Under the pieces are notes generated by a model, which saw nothing but the letters and a program-made list of their open reading frames with translations, was not told the DNA's origin and made no database searches. Made by a program: the position numbers and the translations under genes. Below, piece by piece: positions 1 to 10,144 of a DNA stretch of 64,000 bases. How positions within the stretch are numbered: position 1 is the first letter of the stretch; each line of letters starts with the position of its first letter. Source of the DNA: Eleginops maclovinus (taxonomy: Eukaryota; Chordata; Actinopteri; Perciformes; Eleginopidae); NCBI RefSeq assembly GCF_036324505.1, contig NC_086352.1, forward strand, positions 7,026,501-7,090,500, given 5' to 3'.

Positions 1-786
1 TGACGGCACAGCTTCCCGATGTCTTGCCATAGCAGTAAGATTGCTAGGTTCATAAATCCTCATCATGTGTGCACAGAGACCTGCAGAAACCTCTTGGGAT
101 TTATGCAAGGTATGGATACATTAATATAGAGTGAGCCACAACAAACATTAGCCTCCTTCTTGAGATGATACTATAAACCCCTTACCTGAGGAGCACATCC
201 CTGCAGCTCAATATGTACTTCAAACACAACTCAAGAAGCTATTATCAACATTACATAAGAACAAAGTCATAAGTATAATCAACGATGAGCTTGCAGTGGA
301 TCTGCTTGTAATCCCTTTGGGATAGTTAGGAAAAATCCAAAGGAAATAAAACCCTTACTATCTGAGTGGCTAGATAAGTCAAGGAGTAAGAGAGAAAATA
401 TGATATTGTATATCAAAACCGACACTGTAATCATACCCCTGGCATCTCGGAAATGAATCTAAAGGAGCACTTAAAGATCAGCTTCCCTGTGCGCACAATT
501 AAAAATATAATATCAATAACTAGTGAAGTCCTCCTTGACACATCAGTATGTGTGCTATGACACCATAGCAGAAAATGCTACTAATTGCCAAGCCTTTAAT
601 TGGCATAATGCCACAAAACCACTTTGACTGTCAGGAGTTTGCTGAACCCACATGAAGCTAAAATGAACTCTGGATTAAAGTGAAAGAAGCTCTGTGGTAG
701 ATAAACATGGCATTATCAATATAATTACAATTTAGAAAAGAAGAAGTTGGAAACCAGGAGATTTAAGAGACTCTTTTATGACCTAC
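1..786. other. shank2 intron after the large exon (partial)
   Basis: AT-rich intron sequence beginning with donor GTAGGT at 786-781 on the minus strand. I see no coding block, repeat array or SAM-domain exon here. Confidence 0.7.
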
Positions 787-3262
787 CTTGTTCCGAAGCC
801 CCCCCTGGTCCCTGTGGGGGAGTCGAGGCTCTCTCCTGGCTTGGCTGGCCTGTCGCGATTCATTTGCTGCAGGATGGAGCTCAGCTCGGTGATAACGGTG
901 TTCTTGGAGTCTGGTGTTGATGGCGGACTGCGCAGCTCCGGGGGCTGATCGCCCCACAGTTTGGATGTTCTTTGAGTAGGAGTCCTAGGAGGTTCAGAAG
1001 ATGAAGGGGGAGGGGGAGGAGCCTGAGGCGGGGATCCATAGGACTCCGGGGGCTCTTCAATGAGAGCGTCATGATAAAGCGATGTTCTGTTGATGACAGA
1101 CTTGCCCTTGGGTTTGGGTGGCACAGGGGGCCGATCCACCAGGAAGGCGTGTCCGTCTGCGGTGGCGTAGAGGCTCTCCAGAGCGCTGTCGCAGAAGCCC
1201 CCCTCTGACGACAGGGTGGAGATGCTGGAAACGGTGCTGGTGGTCTCCATGTGCTGAGGATCCCCGCTACTGCGGCTGTCTACCTCTTCGATGCCCGAGT
1301 CACCCACCCCTGACTCCAAATCCGGTGGAGGGGGAGGATATGAGGGGGGCATGTTGTTTGCAACCCGTTTGTGTTGATCGGTGACAGGTGGCGGGGCGTG
1401 AGGGTGGTATGGTGGTAGAATAGGACCCCCGTTCCGTCTCTGTTGCTGAATCATCTCTGCAATGGCACTTGCCTGATCATCAGGAATGTCGATACTGTTG
1501 GCAAACTCCAGCGGTGGTGGGAGGGGCTCCGAGAATTCAAATTCCTCATCGATGTCTACTGATGCGAGAGGGGGAGGGGGGATGCGGAAGGGCAGTTTTA
1601 CTGGTTCGTCAATGGACTCATTCAAGGGCATGCTCCTCCTCCGTAACGAGGATGGTTGGGGATTGACGGACAGTGACGTAGCGTTTTGAGGATCGGGTTG
1701 GTTGGGGTCTTTCAGCTCGGATGGCCTGTTGCTGTCCTGCCCCTCCACCTCTTGGTTTGCCTTGTTGCTTGCTTCATTGCTGGTGTGGACCATCAACAGT
1801 CCTGCTGACTTAGGCTGCGATGAATCTGACACATCCGCTGGTGCACTTTTCCTCTCCTCGACTGCCTGATGCTGCCGTTCTTCCCGTGCCCCATCAGACT
1901 CGTACTTCTGCTCCGTCATCTGTCTCCGCAGACCGCCTCGACTAGGCCGCCCCATGGTTGCTGTTGAGATTGCGGCGAAGCTTGTCTCGATCCCCGAGCG
2001 TAGTTTGGTGTCGATGAACAGCGGTTGGTTGAGGTCTGGTTTGTGGCTTGGCTGTATTGGGAGGGACTGGGCTTCGTGTTTGGGCGTTTGCTGAACCTGA
2101 GGAGGATTTGTTGGCTGATTCTGAGGATGGTTCTGTTGCTCCTTCATCGCCCTGTCACGAGCTGCCAGGGCCAAAGCAAGAGGGGAATTAGGATCCAGGG
2201 GCTTGCCGGTAACAGGATGGAGGTAAGTCCCGTTTGACCTGTAGTGGCTCTTAGGAGGAGTGGATGGGAGACTAACGGGACTGTCCAGGTTGGGACACTG
2301 GCCTGTTCTGGTGTTTAGAGGCTCCCGAACCACTATTGGCTCAGGAGTGTTGAAATCTGTCATATTGCCACTACCTCCCCCGACAGGGGGTCCAAGCTGT
2401 GCAGCTGCAGGGGGGCCCAATATCCTTCGAAGCCTCTCATCACTAAACATGCCTTCATCGATGGACTTGGACTGGCGAAGACGAGGGGTCGGTATAGGAC
2501 TGAAGTCATCATCCCCAATGTCTATTGACTGGAAGCCAATTGAGTGCTTTTTTGCCTCTAGCCTCTTCTCCCGGTCCCGTACTGCCCCGGCAATCGCTGC
2601 TGCAAAGGGGTTGCTTAAGGATGGGTCTTCAGGACGCAAACCACCAACGGGCGTGAGGGGTGGGTGTTCGGGGGTGGTGGGCTCGATCTCCATACTGCTA
2701 CCCTGGCTGCTCTTGCCACTGCTGCTGGTGGAGGGCTCCTTGACGATGATGGTGGGGATGGGAATGGAAGAGCAAGTTCGTTCCACAGGCGTGGTAGGCA
2801 TGGAAAGTGCGCCCGATGGGTTTGATGACATGTGACACTTTTTCTCCGGACTATCCTCAACGTTGTGCTGCTTAACTAGCATGCCCTTCCTTCGAGCTGG
2901 TTTGGCTGGCACGTACAGGTTCTTATTGCCCACCTCGGAGTAAGGGTTCTCCGGTACTGGAGTCCGCCCTCGAATGCGTGAGTCAAACTGCTCAGAGCTC
3001 TGGCGGTAATATCCTCGCCTTAACGTACCGGCGTCGGTTGTTCGGCTAATGGTCTTCACTGCATTGGCTGAGTTCTGGGTGAAGCTTGGTCTTGTGGTGC
3101 CGTAGCTCTTCGGTGTCGGACCAGAGTTGAAGTCAGGTGGCGAAGGGGGTGAAATGGCTGGGGGAGGAGGGATGTCCTCTGAGGTGTCGGGCATGGAGAG
3201 GCTGCGGGCAAACTTGAGTAAAGGAGGCGTGAGGAATCCATGTTTGTCGTCCTCCGATGTAC
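787..3262 (-). CDS. shank2: shank2 large proline-rich exon (Homer and cortactin sites)
   Basis: 2476-nt exon, phase 1>2, acceptor atttctccaag, donor ACAAG|GTAGGT; about 825 residues. It opens TSEDDKHGFLTPPLLKFARS and SLSMPDTSEDIPPPP (about 3160-3260), diagnostic for SHANK2. Then come NPYSEVG, PAKPARRKGMLVKQ, IPIPTIIVKEPSTSSSGKSS, NPFAAAIAGAVRDREKR and SAGLLMVHT. Functional motifs: PPLEF at 1503-1517 is the Homer EVH1 ligand (PPxxF). RPPVPPKPK at 1107-1133 is the cortactin SH3 ligand. METTSTVSSISTLSSEGG is the conserved Ser/Thr cluster, and RTSKLWGD precedes VITELSSILQQMNRD near the end. The rest is low-complexity and disordered. The exon ends in ...GGFGT plus AG; SAM and the C-terminus follow in exon(s) below position 1. 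Confidence 0.96.
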
Positions 3263-4041
3263 CTTGGAGAAATAGAGCAGAAAGAAAAATGATGTGAGGA
3301 CCTGGGGGTGACATCCCTATGTTATATTTCCAGCATGGCCTCCGTTTGACTCAGTAAATGTCTCATTTATTGATGGCAGCTCTTCCTTAATCTTTTCCTG
3401 AGTTTTATGAGACAAGATAAATAAAGAGTAGCTGAAAATAAAATGTTTTTCGACAGCAAGCAGGAATTTAGTGGTGAGTTATTTTTGGCATTTACCAAAC
3501 ACAACCAAGTGAACCTCAGAGAATGACAACAATGAACATTTATATTGAAGGGTGATTGCTGATTTAAAATCCATACTGAAGTAACTTACGTACAGTACTT
3601 ACGGGAGCTGTGTACATTCTAAATATCGAATCATCTCATTTAATCGTCAATTAGTTAATAAATGACACACCGCTGCCATCAAGCTTGAACATGCTAAAAG
3701 TGCTTTCAGGGCAATTAAAAGATCCTCATGTTATCGCACAATAATGATGGCATTGCAAATCAAAAGCGCTGTGAGTAACATTAGGCTGCACGGTGTCCCT
3801 TCAGTGAGAATGAGGTTTCAGCATATGTTTAATGACCTTGAATATTATCTCCTGAAAGCACACTTTGCTGACTGGATCGTTCTAATGTATCTATAATTAG
3901 CTCGCATATTGCTCGGGCACACAGAGCAAGCCCTCAGAGCATTAATAGAACATTAGGACATGCTAAAAGCACTGGACATTCACTTCACAGCGGTAACACT
4001 CGCACACCTTCACACACACATTGACCGTAGAAACATCATAC
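3263..4041. other. shank2 intron, 779 bp
   Basis: Unique-looking AT-rich intron between the 4042-4147 exon and the large exon. No repeat array, TE or extra in-phase exon was recognised. Confidence 0.7.
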
Positions 4042-4147
4042 CTATGGACTTCTGTTTTTTCAAAGTGCTCTTCTCAGGTAGCCCCAGGAAAGCCCCCGGC
4101 ACAGTGGGTGGCACCACTGCTACTCCCTGGCGGTCATGATATAATGA
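4042..4147 (-). CDS. shank2: shank2 exon: RQGVAV...KKQKSI block
   Basis: 106-nt exon, phase 0>1, acceptor cttgtttgcag, donor CATAG|GTATGA. It encodes SLYHDRQGVAVVPPTVPGAF and LGLPEKSTLKKQKSI. The mammalian match is SVYERQGIAVMTPTVPG...APFLGIP..TMRRQKSID, so Arg-Gln-Gly, TVPG, FLG and QKSI align. The last base G joins GT of the large exon to give Gly (GTSEDDKHG). It is short and lies in the wrong frame for simple ORF searches, so it is easily missed. Confidence 0.9.
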
Positions 4148-4939
4148 CTGCAAACAAGAATACTTTTAACGACATACCAATAAATACACATTCTTCATTT
4201 GATATCTGCTGGGTGTGGACACAAACAATACTTTTGCTTATTTGTTAGTAAAACAATAACTGTAGAACAAGTCAAAGTGAAAAAGAAGGACTTTAAAGAG
4301 CTGGAGAATCAAGCCATAAAGATAACCATCGTTTACAACAAATCTAATGAACTCAAAACCAAAGAAAAGACAAATATTTCCACTCAATTTTCAAATGTCA
4401 AGCAATCTTTTGAAATGTTAGGCACACTTATACTTATTTGGATCAAAAAAACATCAACATTTTATTTCCCAGAAGATGGAGTTATAGGATATGCATGGCT
4501 CTAATCCACTAGTAACCAGAGTAGAAGAAGTAGAGGTTGTATATAGGAACCAAAACAAGTTGCTTTGGTCATCCACCCCCAAAATGGAGAAAGTTATTGG
4601 GATGTATTTCTGAACTGGGTCAGTTTTACATTTCTATCCTTCCCCAAAACAAGCATTGCATACCAGGGTAACATCCGATAAGGCGTCAGCTGGAGATGGA
4701 GCTGATCAGTCATGTTGGTTCAATGTTGTGTTATGTCAAAATATTATCGGCAACTGTGTTTCCATAATTCGTTTCAGACAAAACAAAAACAACCTAATGA
4801 GAAGAACTTCAAAAAAAAAAATAGTTAGGAGGTTTTTCCATTTTCTTTAGTTTCCATTCGTTTTTTCAAACACTTAAAAACGCAAACAAAAATATGGCCT
4901 GAATAAATGAAGTTATTTATGTCATGTATTTTCACCTAC
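4148..4939. other. shank2 intron, 792 bp
   Basis: AT-rich intron. Open frames here (4199-4504, 4656-4850 on the plus strand) have no recognisable content and no splice context. Nothing else is seen. Confidence 0.65.
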
Positions 4940-5052
4940 ATTGATATCAGCTGCTGTAACCAAACAGCGACTGGATGGCCGTGGTTTGATCGTGGCGATC
5001 TTCATATCGACGGGCGACGTCTTCTGGGCGTGCGTCATCTCTTCCACTTTGT
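4940..5052 (-). CDS. shank2: shank2 exon: proline-rich region, start
   Basis: 113-nt exon, phase 1>0, acceptor tatcttgcag, donor AAT|GTAGGT. It encodes DKVEEMTHAQKTSPVDMKIA and TIKPRPSSRCLVTAADIN. Mammalian SHANK2 has DKPEEIV...RVATIKQRPSSRC....DMN here, so the ATIKxRPSSRC core is retained while the middle is shorter. It has no known globular domain. It joins directly in phase 0 to the exon at 4042-4147 (N|SLY). Confidence 0.92.
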
Positions 5053-5476
5053 CTGCAAGATAAAGCGAGCCGTAATTGATGAGCAACAAAAAACAAAGAA
5101 CAACAAGGGCAGGTTGAACTTGTAAAGCCAAACGCAAGCTTGTCATTCACAGTGACCCTTCCCTGCAGATGAGACTGAAACAAAGAAAACACATTTTTCG
5201 GGGAAGGGGGCGGGGGGGCAGGAGGACTTTGATGAAATGTCTCGGGTGTGTCAAGCCTTGCAAGCCGTGCAAGCTCTTTCCAAACAGCCGACTCAGCAGC
5301 ATCATCCAACTCTCGGGGTCGTTCCCTCATTAAATGTGAAAATGAGCTCTGTCAAGTTTGCCTTTATCTTTCCCAGTTGTATTTTTTTATTTTTAGCACC
5401 TGCAACGTGGGAAAACAGCAAATTTGGCAGCAGTGAACTTCCCTCTGGTGTGATGATGCGTTCAAATATAGTAGAG

Positions 5477-5827
5477 TACGGTGGCCGACAGGTGCTAACG
5501 CGTTACGACGGCCAAAATACTTTCGTCAGGAAATACGCGCTGCAGTTTGAGAACTGATGAACATTTGAAAACACAAATGTATAAAAACACAAATTAAGAA
5601 ACATCTTCACCAACCTGACGAAAAATGTGCAGCCTTTACTAAAAGCTCTGCACACAAACACTACAAATACAGAACGCTGCTCAAGATGGTGAACATGTTT
5701 CTTGAACTGCATGTGATTTTGCACATTTGTGTTTCTTTATTTGCATCCTTTCTGAAACTGCAGCGGGTTTCTCCTAAAGAAGTGTTTGGTGGCCGTTGTA
5801 GCACGTTAGCACTTGTCGCCCACCGTA
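5477..5827. mobile_element. MITE with ~38-bp terminal inverted repeats
   Basis: The left end TACGGTGGCCGACAGGTGCT and following AACGCGTTACGACGGCC match the reverse complement of the right end (TACGGTGGGCGACAAGTGCT, AACGTGCTACAACGGCC) with few differences. The 351-bp length, long TIRs and lack of coding capacity fit a non-autonomous DNA transposon. The outermost TA may be the target duplication, as in Tc1/mariner-type MITEs; family assignment is not certain. Confidence 0.8.
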
Positions 5828-6079
5828 GATAGAGTCCATCTAAAAGGTTTAGCTCAGAGAAGCTACATGCTAGCCCTGCTAGCCTCTTTCTGTGCGACCT
5901 CATTGGTTAGCTGTGTCTGGGATATGGAAAAGCTTCCATGCATTCGTGGGGGGTGATTACTTAGAGTGACTTGGAAAACAATCCTCTTCTTCTGCGCATC
6001 TACACACAGAGGAGAGGAGTGGGGAGGGGAGGAAAGGGGGAGGAAAGGAGCATCAATGAACTTAAAGACAGTTACGCCA

Positions 6080-6095
6080 ACACACAAACACACAG

Positions 6096-6129
<34 letters not shown>

Positions 6130-6158
6130 AGACACACACACACACAAACACACACACG
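6080..6158. repeat. (CA)n microsatellite, interrupted by AAACACAGA
   Basis: CA dinucleotides broken by CAAACA and CAGACA variants. On the transcript strand it is a (UG)n tract about 530 nt downstream of the 21-nt microexon. Confidence 0.95.
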
Positions 6159-6269
6159 CCTGCAATGTCACAAGAGAAATAAAAAGAACGAACGTGCACA
6201 TAAAATAAAGGCTAACAAATCCTGTAAATTGATCAAACATTCACTTCCAGGAATAGTGCAGTTTTTTTG

Positions 6270-6272
<3 letters not shown>

Positions 6273-6322
<50 letters not shown>
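6273..6322. repeat. (CA)n microsatellite
   Basis: 25 uninterrupted CA units; (UG)n in the shank2 pre-mRNA, about 360 nt downstream of the 21-nt microexon. Confidence 0.95.
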
Positions 6323-6326
<4 letters not shown>

Positions 6327-6684
6327 TTTTTTTTACAAAAGTGGACACCTCCACGTGGGGTAATATTGTTCCAAGCTGTGTCAAAATAAGAAGAAACAAT
6401 ATTCTGAGAGGAGCAGAGGAGATTAAACATCTTTGTATTTGACATAAAACAACATTAACCCATGCAACAACAACATGTAGAACACAACAGAGACACCTGA
6501 AGTCATTATAAATCATGCAAACAACATTGGGTTTGAACGTCAGACACATTCTTATAAGATATTTCAAAAAAGAATCAAAACTTAGAACAGTGTTAGTTGA
6601 GAAAAGGGAGGAAGGTGTGCAACATTAAATCAATAATTAGAAATATTGGTAATTATTGTAAACATGCCTACAGACACTTACCAC

Positions 6685-6705
6685 CTTTCTTTTTCCTTAG
6701 AGTGG
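6685..6705 (-). CDS. shank2: shank2 21-nt microexon (ATLRKKK)
   Basis: Acceptor ctgtcctctctaag precedes CCACTCTAAGG and then AAAAAGAAAG, followed by donor GTGGTAAG. From phase 1 this reads A-T-L-R-K-K-K and ends in phase 1. Mammalian SHANK2 has ASVRKKK immediately after VDK and before DKPEE; here the order is VDK-ATLRKKK-DKVEE. The basic insert would alter charge in the linker after the PDZ domain. Two overlapping donors (GTGGTA at 6684 and GTAAGT at 6681) lie 4 nt apart; the second fits the splice consensus better but would shift the frame. Confidence 0.8.
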
Positions 6706-6798
6706 CTTAGAGAGGACAGAAAAATATTTCTAAATCTTAAAAGCAGCAAAACAGACTCCACCCTTTTCACAAGATGAACAGAAATACATCAGCTTGGT

Positions 6799-7176
6799 TT
6801 AAAGAGGCCATATTCTGCTTAATTTCAGGCTGACACTGGGACATGTGTCCTTGTTTAAATGCTCGGAAAGCTCTTTCTTTTTCACCCTCTGTCTAAAACC
6901 AGAGCCAAGTCGGCTCTGATTGGTTAGCTAGCTGGCTCTGCCGTGATTGGCCGATGGCTTAGAGATGTCCCGCCCCTTAGCCTATCACGTACAATGTGTG
7001 AGTGTTATGTAGTGATATCACTATGTTCCGGAAATAAACAAAGGACTCTAATGAAAGCGTTTCAGGCTATGGAACAACGGGATTTTAGCCTTTGCAGACC
7101 ATTTACATGCACCAAAACCAACAGAACACACTACAGGAAAGGGAACACCCCAAAAAGCAGAAAAGGGCCTTTTTAA
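6799..7176 (+). mobile_element. TTAA-ended MITE, full-length copy (family A)
   Basis: About 378 bp. It begins TTAAAGAGGCCATATTCTGC and ends GCAGAAAAGGGCCTTTTTAA, which are inverted repeats of each other, so it is a MITE with TTAA at both ends. Internal landmarks shared by all family copies are TCTGATTGGTTAGC, AGATGTCCCGCCCCTTAGCC, GACCATTTACATGCAC and ACACTACAGGAAAGGG. TTAA ends suggest piggyBac-type mobilisation. Other copies in this window: 7480, 13353, 24540, 34322, 37328, 41060, 42695, 49836, 62420 and 63420. Confidence 0.82.
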
Positions 7177-7479
7177 TATTTGCAAATAGTTTTCATTCAG
7201 TGTATTTTGGACCAATCTAAATGCACTTGAATGATATGAAGAGGTGTCAAATAAGCAGCTTCAGAGAAACATGCTGACCAGACGTGTTTCTCTGTCAGCA
7301 ATTTCCCGCCTCTCCTGTCATTTACTTATTCATTCACCTCTCATCTCACGTCCTACACCTTTGACACGCGTAGAATTACTAATGATCGATTCATACAGTG
7401 AATCACAAGCTGCCATTACAAAAAAATGCACCCACAGTGTAGCTGCAGTGAGGGATTGCTGAATCAGCTCTTATTATTT

Positions 7480-7760
7480 CATTTCACTTCACACTCACGC
7501 TCCTATTGGCTTGCGCTCCAACACATTGTACGTGATAAGCTAAGGGGTGGGACATCTCTAAGCAGTTGACCAATCACAACAGAGCCAGCCAACTAACCAA
7601 TCAGAGCAGACTCTGGTTTCAGACAGAGGGTGCTGCAGCACAGGCAGTATGAGCAAGATAAAGAGCTTTCTGAACATTAAAGCATGGACTGTGAGCATCC
7701 CTCACAGTAGAGACACAACATACAAATATTAGCCAGGAAATGAGCATATTAGGACCCCTT
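7480..7760 (-). mobile_element. Family A MITE, reversed, 5'-truncated
   Basis: Contains the reverse complements of the family landmarks (TGGGACATCTCTAAGCAGTT, ACCAATCACAACAGAGCC, CAATCAGAGCAGACTC) and ends near ATATTAGGACCCCTT. It also holds one copy of GTAGAGACAC, the sequence expanded into a 57-bp satellite in the related copy at 49.8-51.8 kb. Confidence 0.75.
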
Positions 7761-8023
7761 CAAATGCCTGGTTTTTAGCAAAAAGCAGCAAATGGACATA
7801 TCGTTGCAGCTCGGCTTTGAAAGCATGATGGCAGAGGAGTGCAGGAGATGAGTTGGGAGGAAATCAGTTCACTTCTTCTTTATTAAGAGGCAAACCAAAG
7901 CAAAAAGTAATCAAATGATGGAAAGTTAAATTGCATTAGCCTGAACAAAAGCTTCATTCAGCGGCTGGAGGATGCAGTTAAGGGAAATGGATTAAATAAA
8001 GTTATGGAGCATTAACTGCTTAC

Positions 8024-8032
8024 CTTTATCCA
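8024..8032 (-). CDS. shank2: shank2 9-nt microexon (Val-Asp-Lys)
   Basis: On the transcript strand, a poly-C tract followed by CTCAG precedes TGGATAAAG and then the consensus donor GTAAGCAG. Read from phase 1, these nine bases give V-D-K between ...SELEEL and the next exon. Mammalian SHANK2 has the tripeptide VDK at exactly this place (ELEELVDKASVRKKK in the longer splice form). Such a tiny exon is invisible to ORF finders; support is the splice-site pair, the phase and the conserved tripeptide. Its polypyrimidine tract is a C20 homopolymer (G-run on the plus strand at 8037-8056), an unusual acceptor. Confidence 0.82.
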
Positions 8033-8154
8033 CTGAGGGGGGGGGGGGGGGGGGGGTTAGTGGATGAGAGGAAGAGAGGAGCAAACACACAGAGTTAGAC
8101 ACAGGTCCAGGACAGTGTGAGTTATAGATGTAAACACAAACAGGAAGCTCTTAC
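8033..8154. other. 122-bp shank2 intron with a C20 polypyrimidine tract
   Basis: Short intron between the 8155-8235 exon and the 9-nt microexon. Just before the acceptor CTCAG the transcript strand has about 20 consecutive C (G-run at 8037-8056). Confidence 0.8.
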
Positions 8155-8235
8155 CTAGTTCCTCCAGTTCAGAGGTCATCGACTTGGAGCGCATCGACAG
8201 CGCTGTGGTGGGGGCTCTCTTTGGAGGAGGGGGCG
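8155..8235 (-). CDS. shank2: shank2 exon: PPPPKRAP block after PDZ
   Basis: 81-nt exon, phase 1>1, acceptor atctccatcag, donor CTAG|GTAAGA. It encodes APPPPKRAPTTALSMRSKSM and TSELEEL. The mammalian SHANK2 counterpart is APPPPKRAPTTALTLRSKSMTSELEEL, so only TL>SM differs. The proline-lysine motif follows the PDZ domain in all SHANKs. Its end is in phase with both following microexons and also directly with the exon at 4940-5052. All four skip/include combinations therefore keep frame. Confidence 0.94.
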
Positions 8236-10008
8236 CTGATGGAGATAATGTCATAAAATAAATACATCAAGTGGCATCACAGCAGCTCGTGGACCGTGTT
8301 CAGGAGGGATGATTACGGTGTTATTTGACCCGTCATATAGTATAGAGTTTATTTGACAGACGGTCTACAGATCTGTATCTTTGACTGTCAACATGTTTAG
8401 GGTTCACTTTTAAGATCCGTTTCATTTTCTATTTTCTGATGTTTCTATTTTATGCTTCTACTCTTTATTTTCACCTTATCTGTAATGCCTTGTTTTAACA
8501 TGCTGCTGTGACGAAGAACTGTCCCAATTTGGATTCAATAAAGTATATCTTATCTTATCCTGAATGTAAATCACAATTCTTTATTTGTATACTACTGTTC
8601 ATACACAGGCTGCCGCTCAAAGTGCTTTATTAATATAGCACACAACACAAGAACAAGGAGGTAAAATATAACCCACTCAGTAAAAGGAGTAGTAATACCA
8701 AATAAATACAACACACATCATTAGAATAATAAATACTTAAAGCTCTGGTGAGCTCTGTTTGATTGTTCAGTGATGAAAGGAAGTGAAGGATAAGGGTTAG
8801 CTACATTTTGAGGTATTAAATGGTTTCCCTCGTTCACTATTTATAACTTTTCCAATGTATTTACAATCGGCAAACAGTACAAGCTACATCTTAAATATTA
8901 TATGGTCACTTCTAAAAAATATATACTATATTTCTACCATGGTGCACTTTTTGTATTTAAGAAAAACACATTTGTACTTATTGTAATTGTGTGTGCATAC
9001 TTAGTTGTTTTATAATTTGTAAGTCTATTCTCTTCACGTTATCTGCACTGTACTTCTGCTGTTGTACTAACGCAAATTTCCCCGTTGACGGACACAAAAG
9101 GACTTCATATAATATTATAGCAAGCCTTAGCTAGCTTACACAGCCCTCAGCTTCATGAAACATATGACTTTTTGTTCTGTGTTATTTTTGTTGTTTGATT
9201 GTGAACATGGAGTCTGACTTCTCGCTGCCTCTGAGGGAAACATTACGTAACCCATCATTAGTCAGCATGCTGTCTGCTCCAGTCTATTTTAATAGAAGTG
9301 TTACCGATACAGCAGGAGGACAGATAGAAATATAGTTATAAAGTCATTCAAATTAGCTCCAACTCTACCAGCTGTGATGAACCTCTGATTTATATCTATG
9401 ATCCTGAAATTTGACTTTACTCTTACTGTTAGTTCATAAAGTGTATTTTATTCATAGAAACTGAAGACAACACTTTTAGAGATGGCTGATTTTACTTTCT
9501 AACGTATAATTACTTCCAGGAAATCTTAACTAACAGAGAAGACGGTTATAGAAAGGCTTCTTTGCACAATGAAATCAGAGTTACATTTTTAGATAAATAA
9601 ATATGCATATTTTAATATTCCCCGTCCCACTCATTATATAATTACCAAAAATCATACATGCACTGATCAGTATCTGCAAAATGTCTTCATACAGTGTCTT
9701 GTTTTTTACCTGACCTCGAACTGGCATTGTCTAAAGTTGTACATGTTGTGCACCGTTTAGATATCTTCTGACTCCCTATGTCCCGAACACTTTCCAACAC
9801 ATTGATTTTGATAACACTACTTTTGTACTTTCACTCAAGTCAGATTTGTATGTAGGACTTTTTACTTGTCACAAAGTACTTTTACAATTTAGCATTGCTG
9901 CTTTTACTTAAGTAAGCTGCCTGAACACTGAATCACACTGAACATCGCTGTCAGTCCTTCACACAGGATTTCTCCCTTCTTCTTTAACATGTAGGACTTT
10001 ATTTTTAC
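8236..10008. other. shank2 intron, 1.8 kb
   Basis: AT-rich. It carries weak fragments of dispersed repeats: a retroposon-like tail near 8520-8560 (TTGGATTCAATAAAGTATAT), a similar tail around 9060-9110, and an ACTTTTACTT-rich remnant at 9805-9925 resembling the ends of the hAT-like family B. No coding block is seen. Confidence 0.6.
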
Positions 10009-10144
10009 CTTTTTTGCGTGCCGTGTCGTCGGGGTCCAGGTTCCGGCTGACGGTCACCACCTTGATGAGGAGCCGGTTCCCCCCGTGTCGGATCATGTTA
10101 ACCACCTGTCTGTGGCCCACCTTCACCACGTTCTCCTGGTTCAC
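10009..10144 (-). CDS. shank2: shank2 exon: end of PDZ domain
   Basis: 136-nt exon, phase 0>1, acceptor gttgtgttccag, donor AAAAAAG|GTAAAA. It encodes VNQENVVKVGHRQVVNMIRH, then GGNRLLIKVVTVSRNLDPDD and TARKK. The GHRQVVNMIR helix carries the His that in type I PDZ domains contacts the ligand Thr/Ser at position -2. The final G joins CG of the next exon to give Ala (RKK-A-PPPP), as in mammalian SHANK2. It is separated from the preceding PDZ exon by the largest intron of the window, about 19 kb. Confidence 0.95.

Larger units (their letters stand above)
5053..6684. other. shank2 intron, 1.6 kb, with a MITE and two (CA)n tracts
   Basis: Lies downstream of the 21-nt microexon in the transcript. 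It holds the 351-bp MITE at 5477-5827 and CA tracts at 6080-6158 and 6273-6322, which are (UG)n in the pre-mRNA. Confidence 0.75.
6706..8023. other. shank2 intron between the two microexons, 1.3 kb
   Basis: Mostly occupied by one full MITE copy (6799-7176) and one reversed partial copy of the same family (about 7480-7760). The remainder (7180-7480, 7760-8020) shows no feature. Confidence 0.75.

Noticed and set aside
2260..2835. 191-codon plus-strand frame
   Set aside because: Antisense shadow of the shank2 large exon, whose minus-strand text is conserved.
8057..8154. Extension of the 8155 exon into GKSFLFVFTSITH
   Set aside because: Intron read-through after donor GTAAGA; the next conserved residues lie in the microexons and in 4940-5052.
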